Under the pieces are notes generated by a model. That model was not told where the DNA came from and made no database searches. It was given only the letters and a program-made list of their open reading frames with translations. The position numbers were made by a program, and so were the translations under genes. A stretch of DNA of 64,000 nt from Thermococcus alcaliphilus (GTDB lineage Archaea > Methanobacteriota_B > Thermococci > Thermococcales > Thermococcaceae), in contig NZ_JAMXLV010000023.1 of NCBI RefSeq assembly GCF_024054535.1, positions 1 through 64,000 of the forward strand. Reading direction: 5' to 3'. Shown piece after piece: positions 46,326 through 54,329 of this stretch (its first letter is position 1; each line of letters begins with the position of its first letter).

Positions 46326-47081
46326 ATGTTTGCTGAGATAATCACCATAGGAGATGAACTGCTGACCGGCAACACCGTTGACAGCAACTCCGCGTTTATA
46401 GCTCAAAAGCTCACGGAAAGGGGATATTGGGTAAAGAGAATAACAACCGTTGGGGATGATGTTGAGGACATAAAAAGCGTGATCAGAGAGGCTCTCTCCC
46501 GAAAGCCAGAAGTCTTGATAATAGCTGGGGGGTTAGGTCCAACACACGACGATGTTACGATGATTGCAGTTGCCAAAGCTCTTGGCGTTGAATTGGAATT
46601 AAGGGAAGATGCCCTCAGGAGAATTGAGGAATTTTACTTGGATCTCTATAAGAAGGGCTTTATAGATGATCCGGAAATTAATGAGGCACGTAAAAAGATG
46701 GCGTACCTACCAAAGGGAGCCGAGATGCTCAACAACCCCGTTGGGGCTGCTCCAGGCGCTTTTTTGAGTTATGAAAACACAAAAATATTTGTCCTCCCCG
46801 GAATGCCAAGAGAAATGAAGGCAATGCTTGAAAACGAAGTGCTTCCCAGACTTGGAAGGAGAGTGTTCATTCAAAAAAAGCTTCTAGCAGAGATAACAGA
46901 CGAATCGAAGCTTGCTCCAATATTAAATGAAACGTTGAGCAAGTTCAGGATAAAGATACACTCATCTCCAAAGGGCTTTGGGAAATACATTGGAATAATT
47001 CTCTTTGGAGAATCAGAGGAGGAAATTGAAAGAGCAAAGAAATTCATGGAGGAAAAGGGAATAAGGTTTGAAGAGGTTTAA
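46326..47081 (+). CDS. CinA-like MoCF-domain protein (COG1058)
   Basis: A 251-residue protein with the molybdopterin-binding/CinA N-terminal fold: EIITIGDELLTGNTVDSN, IIAGGLGPTHDDVT and FVLPGMPREMKAM. It lacks the C-terminal amidase domain of bacterial CinA. Members are proposed to hydrolyse ADP-ribose or related nucleotides; the archaeal role is unclear. ATG at 46326 follows GGTGGTGAAG; the longer frame from 46314 is just the ribosome site read through. It overlaps pyruvate kinase tail to tail by four bases. Confidence 0.82.
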   Translation: MFAEIITIGDELLTGNTVDSNSAFIAQKLTERGYWVKRITTVGDDVEDIKSVIREALSRKPEVLIIAGGLGPTHDDVTMIAVAKALGVELELREDALRRIEEFYLDLYKKGFIDDPEINEARKKMAYLPKGAEMLNNPVGAAPGAFLSYENTKIFVLPGMPREMKAMLENEVLPRLGRRVFIQKKLLAEITDESKLAPILNETLSKFRIKIHSSPKGFGKYIGIILFGESEEEIERAKKFMEEKGIRFEEV

Positions 47082-48505
47082 GGGATTTGGAAGATACGCA
47101 TTGTATTTGTCCCCACGGTCTTTCCTATTGGTCTTCCCTCTGTTAAAAGCACTGTATCATCTTCTTTGACTATTCCCAATCCCTTTACCAGCATTATTAT
47201 GTCCTTTTCGTTAAAGTTCTCCTCCATGCAGAATGAATAAACGCCATAGGAAAAGGCTAAGTTGTTGCAGACCCTCTCACTGCTTGAAAAAGCTAAAATC
47301 CACTGTTTCGGTTTGAAGCGGGATATTAGCCTTGGAGTTAGCCCGGTCCTTGTGGGGGTTAGGATGTATTTTATGTCTATGGCACAAAGAGCATCTATAA
47401 CACTACGTGTTATCGCTTCTTTTATAGTGCTTCTTTTTGGTAACGAGTCAATCCAAGCGCGCAATCTGGAATAACCTAGGGATTCCCTATACTCCTCCGT
47501 TGTCTTAGCTATCTTTGCCATCATTTCCACCGCTTCAACGGGATACTTTCCTATGGCAGTCTCTTCAGAGAGCATCACCGCATCAGTTCCGTCGAGTATC
47601 GCATTCGCGACATCTGTTACCTCTGCCCTTTTGGGTATCCGTTCGGTGGTCATTGAGACGAGCATTTGGGTGGCAGTTATTACCGGCTTTGCTGCTAAAT
47701 TGGTCTTTTTTATAAGCTGTTTCTGCATTATAGGGAGCTTTTCAATCGGCATTTCAACGCCAAGATCGCCCCTCGCTATCATTATTCCATCAGCAGCGTT
47801 TAGAATTTCATCGAAGTTCCTCACAGCGTCAGGTCTCTCTATTTTCGCAATCACGAAGAGATCTGCATTTTTCTTTTCAAGAAAGCTCTTTACTTTGAGC
47901 ACATCATAAACCGAACCTACAAAAGATAGACCTATAGCATCTACCCCATGTTCAATTGCGAACTCTATTATCTCAAAGTCCCTTGGAGTTATTGCCTCTA
48001 TCGGGAGATTCGCTTTTGGAATGTTTATCCCCTTATGGGAGAACAGTATCCCCCCGTTCACTACAACACATTCGACCTCATTTTCTCTGACTTCCTCAAC
48101 CCTCAGCATTATGTAGCCGTCGCTCAGGTATATGGTATCACCTTTTGAAACCAGCTTTGGTAAGTCTTTAAACTCAACTGGAATAGTTGTTTCGTCACCT
48201 TCGACGTCTCTCGTCGTAAGCACAACTTTATCTCCCTTTCTTAGGGTTACGGAGTCCCCTTTTATCTTTCCCACTCGCATTTTTAATCCTGGCAAATCCC
48301 CTAAAATTGCAACTCTCCTTTCCAATTTCTCGGCGACATCTCTCACTGTCTCAATGGTCTTTGCGTGCTCTTCAAGGGTTCCATGGGAGAAGTTTATCCT
48401 CGCAACACTCATTCCAGCTTTTATCATCTTTTTTATGGTCTCTTTTTGCTTAGAAGCCGGCCCTATCGTGGCAATTATCTTTGTCTTATGAGAGGGAAGC
48501 TCCAT
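47078..48505 (-). CDS. pyk: Pyruvate kinase
   Basis: Converts phosphoenolpyruvate and ADP to pyruvate and ATP. The 475 residues show TKIIATIGPASKQKETI, the active-site block VIAKIERPDAVRNFDEIL, MIARGDLGVEMPIEKLP, ITATQMLVSMT and a C-terminal domain with TRTGLTPRLISRFKP. ATG at 48505 follows GGTGAGAGAA; an in-frame ATG at 48517 lies before that site. No sugar-type TATCAC operator is visible upstream. Confidence 0.95.
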   Translation of the reverse strand: MELPSHKTKIIATIGPASKQKETIKKMIKAGMSVARINFSHGTLEEHAKTIETVRDVAEKLERRVAILGDLPGLKMRVGKIKGDSVTLRKGDKVVLTTRDVEGDETTIPVEFKDLPKLVSKGDTIYLSDGYIMLRVEEVRENEVECVVVNGGILFSHKGINIPKANLPIEAITPRDFEIIEFAIEHGVDAIGLSFVGSVYDVLKVKSFLEKKNADLFVIAKIERPDAVRNFDEILNAADGIMIARGDLGVEMPIEKLPIMQKQLIKKTNLAAKPVITATQMLVSMTTERIPKRAEVTDVANAILDGTDAVMLSEETAIGKYPVEAVEMMAKIAKTTEEYRESLGYSRLRAWIDSLPKRSTIKEAITRSVIDALCAIDIKYILTPTRTGLTPRLISRFKPKQWILAFSSSERVCNNLAFSYGVYSFCMEENFNEKDIIMLVKGLGIVKEDDTVLLTEGRPIGKTVGTNTMRIFQIP

Positions 48506-48594
48506 TTCTCTCACCATTTTCTTTTTCCATCTGGGATTAATTAAGTTTTCTGGAATTCGAAAGATATTTTAAAGCCATCCTCTTAACTTTCTTC

Positions 48595-48795
48595 ATGAGA
48601 AGAAAACTGATAACCGTAATTCCTCCCGAGGAGATACTTAAAATCAAGGAGAGCTCCAAGGCAAGGGTTGATATAAAAATCCGAGAAGCTGAGGCCTATT
48701 TTGGAATGCCCAGATGGGAGATAATCATTGATGGAAGCAACGAGGAAATCGAGAAGTTCATGAACGTCTTGATGAAGTCTAGGGCGGGAGGTTAG
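48595..48795 (+). CDS. Small hypothetical protein, 66 aa
   Basis: An ORF with MRRKLITVIPPEEILKIKES at the start and EIIIDGSNEEIEKFMNVLMK at the end: a compact alpha/beta pattern. ATG at 48595 has no ribosome site, but a TATA-like GATATTTTAAAG lies about 30 bases upstream, so it would be leaderless. The opposite-strand frame over the same bases looks like a shadow. Family unknown. Confidence 0.6.
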   Translation: MRRKLITVIPPEEILKIKESSKARVDIKIREAEAYFGMPRWEIIIDGSNEEIEKFMNVLMKSRAGG

Positions 48796-48958
48796 TAAAG
48801 CTCTCCAATTTTTCGTTTTCCTCAAGTTCTTTCTCCTTTTTCTTTAGGTATTGGGAGTACCAGCGGGTATAGATGCGAAAGATTAGATAAATCACTATCA
48901 CGCTTAGTATTGCTCCTATAAGCTGTTTATCTGTAACTTCTCTCAGCGGAATGGGCAT
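48779..48958 (-). CDS. Small single-span membrane protein, 59 aa
   Basis: Begins MPIPLREVTDKQLIGAILSV, with one membrane helix (about 13-29), then a basic and strongly charged coiled tail (KKKEKELEENEK). ATG at 48958 follows GGGGGAAATA. It overlaps the end of another tiny membrane ORF upstream, and both follow the radical SAM gene. Function unknown. Confidence 0.6.
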   Translation of the reverse strand: MPIPLREVTDKQLIGAILSVIVIYLIFRIYTRWYSQYLKKKEKELEENEKLESFTNLPP

Positions 48959-49077
48959 TTATTTCCCCCTTTTCGTTCCAAATATTCTTCTAAGAGTGTT
49001 TTCAAGCCGAAGAGAATGAAAAACAGCAGAAAAAGAATCAAAACCCATTTTGTGGAAACTCCAGATGTAACCTGCAT
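48943..49077 (-). CDS. Small single-span membrane protein, 44 aa
   Basis: Begins MQVTSGVSTKWVLILFLLFF; one hydrophobic helix (about 11-26), then LKTLLEEYLERKGGN. Its ATG directly follows the TAA of the radical SAM gene (TAAATG), which suggests translational coupling. It overlaps the next tiny ORF by 16 bases. Function unknown. Confidence 0.5.
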   Translation of the reverse strand: MQVTSGVSTKWVLILFLLFFILFGLKTLLEEYLERKGGNKCPFR

Positions 49078-50130
49078 TTATCCCACCAGTGCGTTCTTTA
49101 ATCCGAATTCTTTCACCAGTTCAGCCGCTTTAAGCATCTCATCGTTTGTGAGCCTTCTATCAATTTCGGGATATTCATGAGCCCTGTACTCTGGACGGTA
49201 TTGGAACATTACATTGACCCTAACATTCCTGCCGAGATTTTCGCTTATCCACTCTAAAATTGGCCTTGTGCAGCACTCTAAATGACCCGGCATTACAAGA
49301 TGCCTTATCAAAAACTCGGCTTTGTAGTGTTTTTTAGCTAGTAAAAAGTTCCTTGTAACTGTTTCCCAGTATCTGGGAGCTTTTGAGTATTTAAGTGCAT
49401 CTTCATCGTTGCCCCATTTGAAGTCCCCAAGATAAACATCGACAATCCCATCCAAAAGTTTCATGCTTTTTTCGCTCATGTACATGTTGGAATTCCACAC
49501 TACCGGAATCGGAACTTTGACATACTTTAGAGTCTCAAGGATAAAAGGAAGGTTTGGAGTTGGCTCGCCACCAACGAAGTTAACGTTCTTCGCCCCCTCA
49601 GCATAGGCTACCGCTATCTTAACGGCCATCTCCTTGGGAGAATACCTCAAGCCTACGCGGTATTGGCTTATGTCCCAGTTCTGACAGAAGACGCACCTAA
49701 AGTTGCACCCGGAAAAGAAGACTGTATAAGACGGCACGAGCTCTGGCTCCTCCCCTATGTGGAGAAAATCACTCGCCACTAAACTTTCTTTCACTCTGCA
49801 GTAGCCGATCTCTTCAAATCTATTTGCGTGGCATTTGAACTCGCACAGCTCACAGCTTTCAAGCATTTTATACGCTATCAGGGCTTTTAAATCGAGGAGG
49901 CTCTTTTTGGGATTCTCTTTTAAATCGTTCTCTCTCAACTTTCCCATGCCTTCTTCGTGTGTTTCCCACAGACTCTCAAGATCCTCATCTTCTCCGAAAT
50001 TAACCTCTACCTGCTTTGAATAGAAGAAATTTGGCTTTTCTTCTCCGCTTAAGATTGAAAAGTAATGGGGTAATGCATCTTTTGCTCGTTTAACTTCATC
50101 GAGTTCTACCCGCCTAAACCACATGACCAT
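49078..50130 (-). CDS. Radical SAM protein related to pyruvate-formate lyase activase (PflX/COG1313 type)
   Basis: A 350-residue radical SAM enzyme. The SAM [4Fe-4S] motif is CNFRCVFCQNW (CxxxCxxC), followed by FVGGEPTPNLPF. An upstream cysteine group (CELCEFKCHANRFEEIGYCRV) resembles the extra cluster region of COG1313 proteins. Substrate unknown. The first ATG is at 50130; ATG at 50124 is equally possible, as no clear ribosome site exists. Two tiny membrane ORFs follow at once and may be part of the same system. Confidence 0.82.
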   Translation of the reverse strand: MVMWFRRVELDEVKRAKDALPHYFSILSGEEKPNFFYSKQVEVNFGEDEDLESLWETHEEGMGKLRENDLKENPKKSLLDLKALIAYKMLESCELCEFKCHANRFEEIGYCRVKESLVASDFLHIGEEPELVPSYTVFFSGCNFRCVFCQNWDISQYRVGLRYSPKEMAVKIAVAYAEGAKNVNFVGGEPTPNLPFILETLKYVKVPIPVVWNSNMYMSEKSMKLLDGIVDVYLGDFKWGNDEDALKYSKAPRYWETVTRNFLLAKKHYKAEFLIRHLVMPGHLECCTRPILEWISENLGRNVRVNVMFQYRPEYRAHEYPEIDRRLTNDEMLKAAELVKEFGLKNALVG

Positions 50131-50273
50131 CGATTAATAATAGCACATGAACTATTAAAAGTTTAAACCTCTCCGAATGTAGCCCTGAAATACTTCCTTT
50201 GTTGAATGATTAATCTTCGATAGCATCTCCCTTTTCTCAAAGATTCTTCGAAAGACTATGCTAAACAAAAAAG

Positions 50274-50301
50274 CTTATTTAAGCAATAGTCGTTAAATAA
50301 G
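50274..50301. repeat. Inverted repeat upstream of the FOR gene
   Basis: CTTATTTAA at 50274-50282 and TTAAATAAG at 50293-50301, a perfect 9-bp dyad with a 10-base spacer, about 90 bases before the FOR start. It could be an operator. A TATA-like CTTTATTAAAATT lies nearer the gene at about 50350. The rest of the 261-base gap holds nothing I can support. Confidence 0.45.
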
Positions 50302-50391
50302 GCTGTTTTCTTGGTTTACGTCAATTAAACTATTTTATGAACCCAAAACCTTTATTAAAATTCAAGCATTAATGAACTTTGGTGATCTTCT

Positions 50392-52257
50392 ATGAAAGGT
50401 TGGTGGGGAAGAATCCTAAGGGTTGATTTAACCAACAACAAAGTCTGGGTGCAGGAATATTCTCCGGAAGTTGCAAAGAATTTTATTGGTGGTAGAGGTC
50501 TAGCAGCCTGGATTCTTTGGAATGAAGCAAAGAACGTAGATCCTCTTGGGCCAGAAAACAAGTTAGTTTTTGCAAGTGGTCCATTTAACGGTCTCCCAAC
50601 ACCAAGCGGTGGAAAGATGGTTATAGCTGCCAAGAGCCCCCTGACCGGTGGTTATGGCGATGGTAACCTCGGAACAATGGCCACCGTGCATTTAAGAAAA
50701 GCCGGCTATGATGCCCTTGTCGTTGAAGGAAAGGCCAAAAAGCCCGTCTATCTCTACATCGAGGACGACAACGTGAGCATTCTCAGTGCCGAGGGTCTCT
50801 GGGGCAAAACTACCTTTGAGACAGAAAAAGAGCTCAAGGAGATACACGGTAAGAACGTGGGTGTTCTGAGCATAGGCCCCGGTGGAGAGAACCTCGTTAA
50901 ATATGCCGTTGTTATCTCCCAAGAAGGAAGGGCAGCTGGAAGGCCCGGTATGGGTGCGGTAATGGGTAGTAAGAAGCTCAAGGCGGTTGTCATTAAGGGT
51001 ACCAAAGAAATCCCAGTTGCTGACAAGGAGAAGCTTAGGAAGCTTTCACAAGAGGCTTATAATGCAATTCGCGACTCTCCCGGTTATCCGTTCTGGCACA
51101 GACAGGGAACAATGGCCGCTGTGGAATGGACGAATGAGAACTCTGCATTACCAACAAGGAACTTCAGCGACGGAAGCTTTGAGTTTGCCCGTTCAATAGA
51201 CGGTTACACAATGGAAGGAATGAAGGTCAACCAGAGAGGTTGCCCATACTGTAACATGCCTTGTGGAAACGTGGTTCTTGATGCAGAAGGTAGAGAAAGT
51301 GAACTTGACTATGAAAACGTTGCTTTGCTAGGTTCAAATCTCGGCATAGGAAAGCTTAACGAGGTCTCAGTTCTCAACAGAATTGCAGATGAGATGGGGC
51401 TTGACACGATTTCGCTTGGAGTTTCAATATCCTATGTGATGGAAGCTAAGGAGAAGGGCATAATAAAAGATGACGATGCTCCAGAATTTGGCGATTTCAA
51501 GAAGGCCAAGCAACTTGCCTTAGACATCGCCTATAGAAGAGGAGAGCTCGGAAACTTTGCCGCTGAGGGTGTCAAAGCAATGAGCGAGAAGCTCGGTGCA
51601 AAGGACTTTGCAATGCACGTAAAAGGTCTTGAGGTCAGCGGTTATAACTGTTACATCTACCCGGCAATGGCTTTGGCGTATGGAACGAGCGCAATCGGTG
51701 CCCACCACAAGGAAGCATGGGTTATTGCATGGGAGATCGGTACAGCACCAATTGAAGGTGAAAAGGCCCAGAAGGTTGAGTACAAGATAACCTATGACCC
51801 AGAGAAGGCTGCAAAAGTTATTGAGCTCCAGAGACTTAGAGGTGGTCTCTTCGAGATGCTCACTGCCTGTAGATTGCCATGGGTTGAAGTTGGCCTAAGC
51901 TTGGACTACTATCCAAAGCTTCTCGAAGCAATCACCGGTGTTAAGTACACCTGGGACGACCTCTACAAGGCAGCCGATAGGGTTTATGCTCTCATGAGGG
52001 CATACTGGGTTAGGGAATTCAACGGCAACTGGAGCAGAGAAATGGACTATCCACCAGAGAGATGGTTCAAAGAAGGCCTTAAGAGCGGCCCATACAAAGG
52101 CCAGCACTTGAAGAAGGACAAGTACGATGCTCTACTTTCAGAATACTACAAGCTCAGAGGCTGGGACGAGAGGGGTATTCCAAAGAAAGAGACACTCAAG
52201 GAACTTGACCTTGAGTTCGTCATCCCAGAGCTTGAGAAGGTTACGAAGCTCGAGTGA
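50392..52257 (+). CDS. for: Tungsten-containing formaldehyde:ferredoxin oxidoreductase
   Basis: A member of the aldehyde:ferredoxin oxidoreductase family (621 residues) that oxidises short aldehydes or semialdehydes to acids with ferredoxin, using a bis-tungstopterin and one [4Fe-4S] cluster. It matches my memory of P. furiosus FOR ([13 protein letters not shown] start) far better than AOR or GAPOR. Cluster cysteines are in [12 protein letters not shown], with a further Cys in [13 protein letters not shown] at 50392 follows GGTGATCTTCT. A MoaD-like sulfur carrier follows on the same strand, consistent with pterin cofactor supply. Confidence 0.94.
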   Translation: MKGWWGRILRVDLTNNKVWVQEYSPEVAKNFIGGRGLAAWILWNEAKNVDPLGPENKLVFASGPFNGLPTPSGGKMVIAAKSPLTGGYGDGNLGTMATVHLRKAGYDALVVEGKAKKPVYLYIEDDNVSILSAEGLWGKTTFETEKELKEIHGKNVGVLSIGPGGENLVKYAVVISQEGRAAGRPGMGAVMGSKKLKAVVIKGTKEIPVADKEKLRKLSQEAYNAIRDSPGYPFWHRQGTMAAVEWTNENSALPTRNFSDGSFEFARSIDGYTMEGMKVNQRGCPYCNMPCGNVVLDAEGRESELDYENVALLGSNLGIGKLNEVSVLNRIADEMGLDTISLGVSISYVMEAKEKGIIKDDDAPEFGDFKKAKQLALDIAYRRGELGNFAAEGVKAMSEKLGAKDFAMHVKGLEVSGYNCYIYPAMALAYGTSAIGAHHKEAWVIAWEIGTAPIEGEKAQKVEYKITYDPEKAAKVIELQRLRGGLFEMLTACRLPWVEVGLSLDYYPKLLEAITGVKYTWDDLYKAADRVYALMRAYWVREFNGNWSREMDYPPERWFKEGLKSGPYKGQHLKKDKYDALLSEYYKLRGWDERGIPKKETLKELDLEFVIPELEKVTKLE

Positions 52258-52315
52258 GCTTTCCTTTTTCAGTAAATTTTTAATTTTCCAAGGCTCATTT
52301 CTAATGGTGATGCAC

Positions 52316-52546
52316 ATGGTGAAAATCAGGCTTATGGGGGCTTTTGCTCATCTTGCCAAAGCTAGAGAGCTTGAGGTAAAGCTCGACAGACCCAAGACAG
52401 TGAATGAGATACTTAGAGAGCTAATCCCGAGGTATGACGAATTCCATGATAAGATAATCTTCATTAACGGCAAGCCTGCAAAGGGAGATGCAGTAGTTGA
52501 GGAAGGGGATGAGATAAAAGTTATGCCCGTTCTCAGCGGGGGTTAG
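52316..52546 (+). CDS. MoaD/ThiS-like sulfur carrier (76 aa)
   Basis: A ubiquitin-fold sulfur carrier: starts MVKIRLMGAFAHLAKARELE, has KIIFINGKPAKGDAVVEEGD and ends with the di-glycine VLSGG needed for thiocarboxylation. ATG at 52316 follows GGTGATGCAC. Lying just downstream of the tungsten enzyme, it is most likely a MoaD for pterin synthesis, though TtuB-type tRNA thiolation is another use of this fold. Confidence 0.88.
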   Translation: MVKIRLMGAFAHLAKARELEVKLDRPKTVNEILRELIPRYDEFHDKIIFINGKPAKGDAVVEEGDEIKVMPVLSGG

Positions 52547-52874
52547 AGTATAAGGAGTTCCCAAAAGCGTCTATTCCCACTATAAGCGGAATTTCCTTCG
52601 TTGCTTTTTCCAGAGCTGAATTTATAGCCTCTTCTATTTCTCTTAGGTACGGGCTTTCGATTCCAGCCTCTACGAAGAAAGTCACCGTCCCGGTGTCTTG
52701 GCATACTGGGATCCCCTCTCGCTTTCCGATTTCAACGGCTTTTAAAATGTTTTCAAGGTTGAACTTTGCAGTTGGGTTATCCTCCTTTTCGTAGGCCTCT
52801 CGCAAGGATTTAACAACGTCGTCGGGAATTTTCGTGACAGCAAGCTTTATCGCTTCAAATATTGCTCTCTCCAT
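52533..52874 (-). pseudogene. Truncated fumarate hydratase alpha (N-terminal fragment)
   Basis: The 113-residue frame matches only the first 100 or so residues of class I fumarase alpha, which is about 280 long. It keeps DDVVKSLREAYEKEDNP and the cluster cysteine in IPVCQDTGTVTFFVEAG, but stops after EIPL, where family members continue, and ends in an unrelated tail (FGNSLYSNPR). The tail runs into the end of the MoaD-like gene on the other strand. The rest of alpha and the beta subunit are absent here. A deletion remnant is the simplest reading. ATG and GAGGTGAG are still intact. Confidence 0.75.
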
Positions 52875-52883
52875 ATACTCACC

Positions 52884-53534
52884 TCAGTACTTGATAAGGG
52901 AGTGGATGAACCTCAAAACGTCTTCAAACCTGAAATGGCCCGTCTCAACCCCATAGATTCTCTCCACCGGGACTTCCTTAACCCTCGCTCCCATTTTCAC
53001 GGCTTTTATTAAAACCTCCGTCTCAACTTCATATCTTTTGCTCTCTATTCCCGGTAGGAATTCCCTTTTGATGGCTCTAAATCCGCTTTGAGTGTCCCTC
53101 ACATCAATACCCAGCTTGAGCTTTATTAAGCCAGTGCTCAGAAAGTTGCTTATCTTTCTTATAAGCGGTCTTTTTCCTTGTGCCTTTATCAGCCGAGAGC
53201 CTATAACAAAGTCTGCCTCTCCCCTCAAAATCGGATAGAGGAGCTTCTCAATTTCCTCTGGATTATGCTGACCATCTGCATCCATAAAAACCACAATGTC
53301 TCCGCTTACATTCTTGATCCCTTCTCTCATTGCCACTCCTTTGCCTTGATTTTCCTCAAGTCGGATTACCTTTGCTCCATAACTTTTTGCGACCTCTGAA
53401 GTGTTGTCTCTGCTCCCATCGTCCACAACAATAACCTCATCAACGAACTCCGGGATTTTTGAGAGAACCTTTCCAATTCTTTTTGCCTCATTGTAAGCTG
53501 GAATAACAATGCTAATCCGTTTTCCCTCTAACAT
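52884..53534 (-). CDS. Family 2 glycosyltransferase, dolichol-phosphate sugar synthase-like
   Basis: A soluble GT-A fold enzyme (216 residues): ISIVIPAYNEAKRIGKVL, VVDDGSRDNTSEVAK, the metal-binding VFMDADGQHNPEEI and the later DTQSGFRAIKRE. It resembles dolichol-phosphate mannose/glucose synthases that load a sugar on a lipid carrier for N-glycosylation. No C-terminal membrane helices. It overlaps the archaemetzincin gene by 23 bases. Confidence 0.87.
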   Translation of the reverse strand: MLEGKRISIVIPAYNEAKRIGKVLSKIPEFVDEVIVVDDGSRDNTSEVAKSYGAKVIRLEENQGKGVAMREGIKNVSGDIVVFMDADGQHNPEEIEKLLYPILRGEADFVIGSRLIKAQGKRPLIRKISNFLSTGLIKLKLGIDVRDTQSGFRAIKREFLPGIESKRYEVETEVLIKAVKMGARVKEVPVERIYGVETGHFRFEDVLRFIHSLIKY

Positions 53535-54162
53535 TTCTTTTCAGCTCCAAAAAGCACTTCTCACAGAAATCGTCCCTTCTTAAGTCCCATTCGGCAATGA
53601 CCTTTGGGGGATTCATAACGCAGTCCTCTTGACAGTGATTTAATCCGAAAGCGTGCCCTATTTCGTGTAAAATCCCTTTGAAAAGTCTATCCTCAAAAAG
53701 TTTCTTGTTTTCAGATTCAAAAGGTTTTATTGAAAGAACCATGACCTTTAGTTCGTGGAAATCCTGCTGAATCCCCAAAAATTTCTCATAAAAATCTAGG
53801 TAGGGATTTCTCGAAACTATGGGGAAGTTCACTATTCCGAATATCTTGTTCATGGTAACCTCTTCTTCGGAACTATTGTTCTTTTCCGCCCTTGCCTTCT
53901 TCTTCTCAAAAAGCTCTTCTTGAGCATGTATAAGTTTCGCATGCAAAAGTTCGGTAATTCCCTCCAGGGGGTACCCCTTAACACTCCCACCATCCGTGTG
54001 GATATTAACGAGATAACCGGGGCCCAATTCAACTTCTCCAAGATAAACAAGCCTTATTGGAAGGTTTTTTGATTTAAAATAGTTGTTAACTCTCCTGTAA
54101 GCTCCGGCGATCACCTTTTCGTTGAATGTGTTGCCAACGTGGACGAATCCAACAAGCTCCAT
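53512..54162 (-). CDS. amzA: Archaemetzincin zinc protease
   Basis: A 216-residue metalloprotease with the extended zinc motif LHEIGHAFGLNHCQEDCVMN (HExxHxxGxxH followed by the archaemetzincin cysteines and the Met turn), and a second CxxC in DDFCEKCF. Substrates in vivo are unknown. ATG at 54162 follows GGTGAGAC. It is divergent from the fluoride operon, with about 75 bases between its start and that operon's RNA start. Confidence 0.92.
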   Translation of the reverse strand: MELVGFVHVGNTFNEKVIAGAYRRVNNYFKSKNLPIRLVYLGEVELGPGYLVNIHTDGGSVKGYPLEGITELLHAKLIHAQEELFEKKKARAEKNNSSEEEVTMNKIFGIVNFPIVSRNPYLDFYEKFLGIQQDFHELKVMVLSIKPFESENKKLFEDRLFKGILHEIGHAFGLNHCQEDCVMNPPKVIAEWDLRRDDFCEKCFLELKRNVRGKTD

Positions 54163-54207
54163 GTCTCACCACTCGCTTGCTTATTATTTTATCTTTCCAA
54201 AAGAAAA

Positions 54208-54218
54208 GCTTATAAAAT
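54208..54218 (+). promoter_or_regulatory. TATA box of the fluoride operon
   Basis: GCTTATAAAAT, centred about 25 bases before GGGCG at 54238. The RNA would therefore start exactly at the first pairing element of the riboswitch. Confidence 0.7.
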
Positions 54219-54237
54219 TACCTAAGAATTTGCCTTT

Positions 54238-54300
54238 GGGCGATGGCGTCCGCCCGGGGCTTCGAGCCCGAACCGCCCGCTAAGGGCTGATGACGCCTGT
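54238..54300 (+). ncRNA. Fluoride riboswitch (crcB motif)
   Basis: All crcB elements are present. P1 is GGCGTC (54245-54250) with GACGCC (54292-54297). The pseudoknot is GGGCG (54238-54242) with CGCCC (54251-54255). The small hairpin is GCCC (54275-54278) with GGGC (54284-54287), and the flanking GATGGCG ... GGGCTGATGA bases match the motif. A further hairpin, GGGCT-TCG-AGCCC (54257-54269), is inserted before AACCGCC; the short Thermotoga petrophila RNA lacks it. The RNA precedes an operon that contains crcB, so the assignment is firm. CGCCT in the P1 3' strand can also pair with AGGCG (54320-54324) at the ribosome site, so fluoride may switch translation on. Confidence 0.95.
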
Positions 54301-54329
54301 TCTCCGCTAAAACTTTAGGAGGCGGTAGA

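Noticed and set aside
48583-48825. 80-codon minus-strand frame opposite the 66-aa gene
   Set aside because: It conflicts with the better plus-strand gene and with the 59-aa membrane ORF, and has no ribosome site.
50155-50268. 37-codon minus-strand frame with TTG start, ending GYIRRGLNF
   Set aside because: It reads like protein, but there is no ribosome site and it lies across the inverted repeat's flank; it could be a remnant of a lost gene but cannot be supported.
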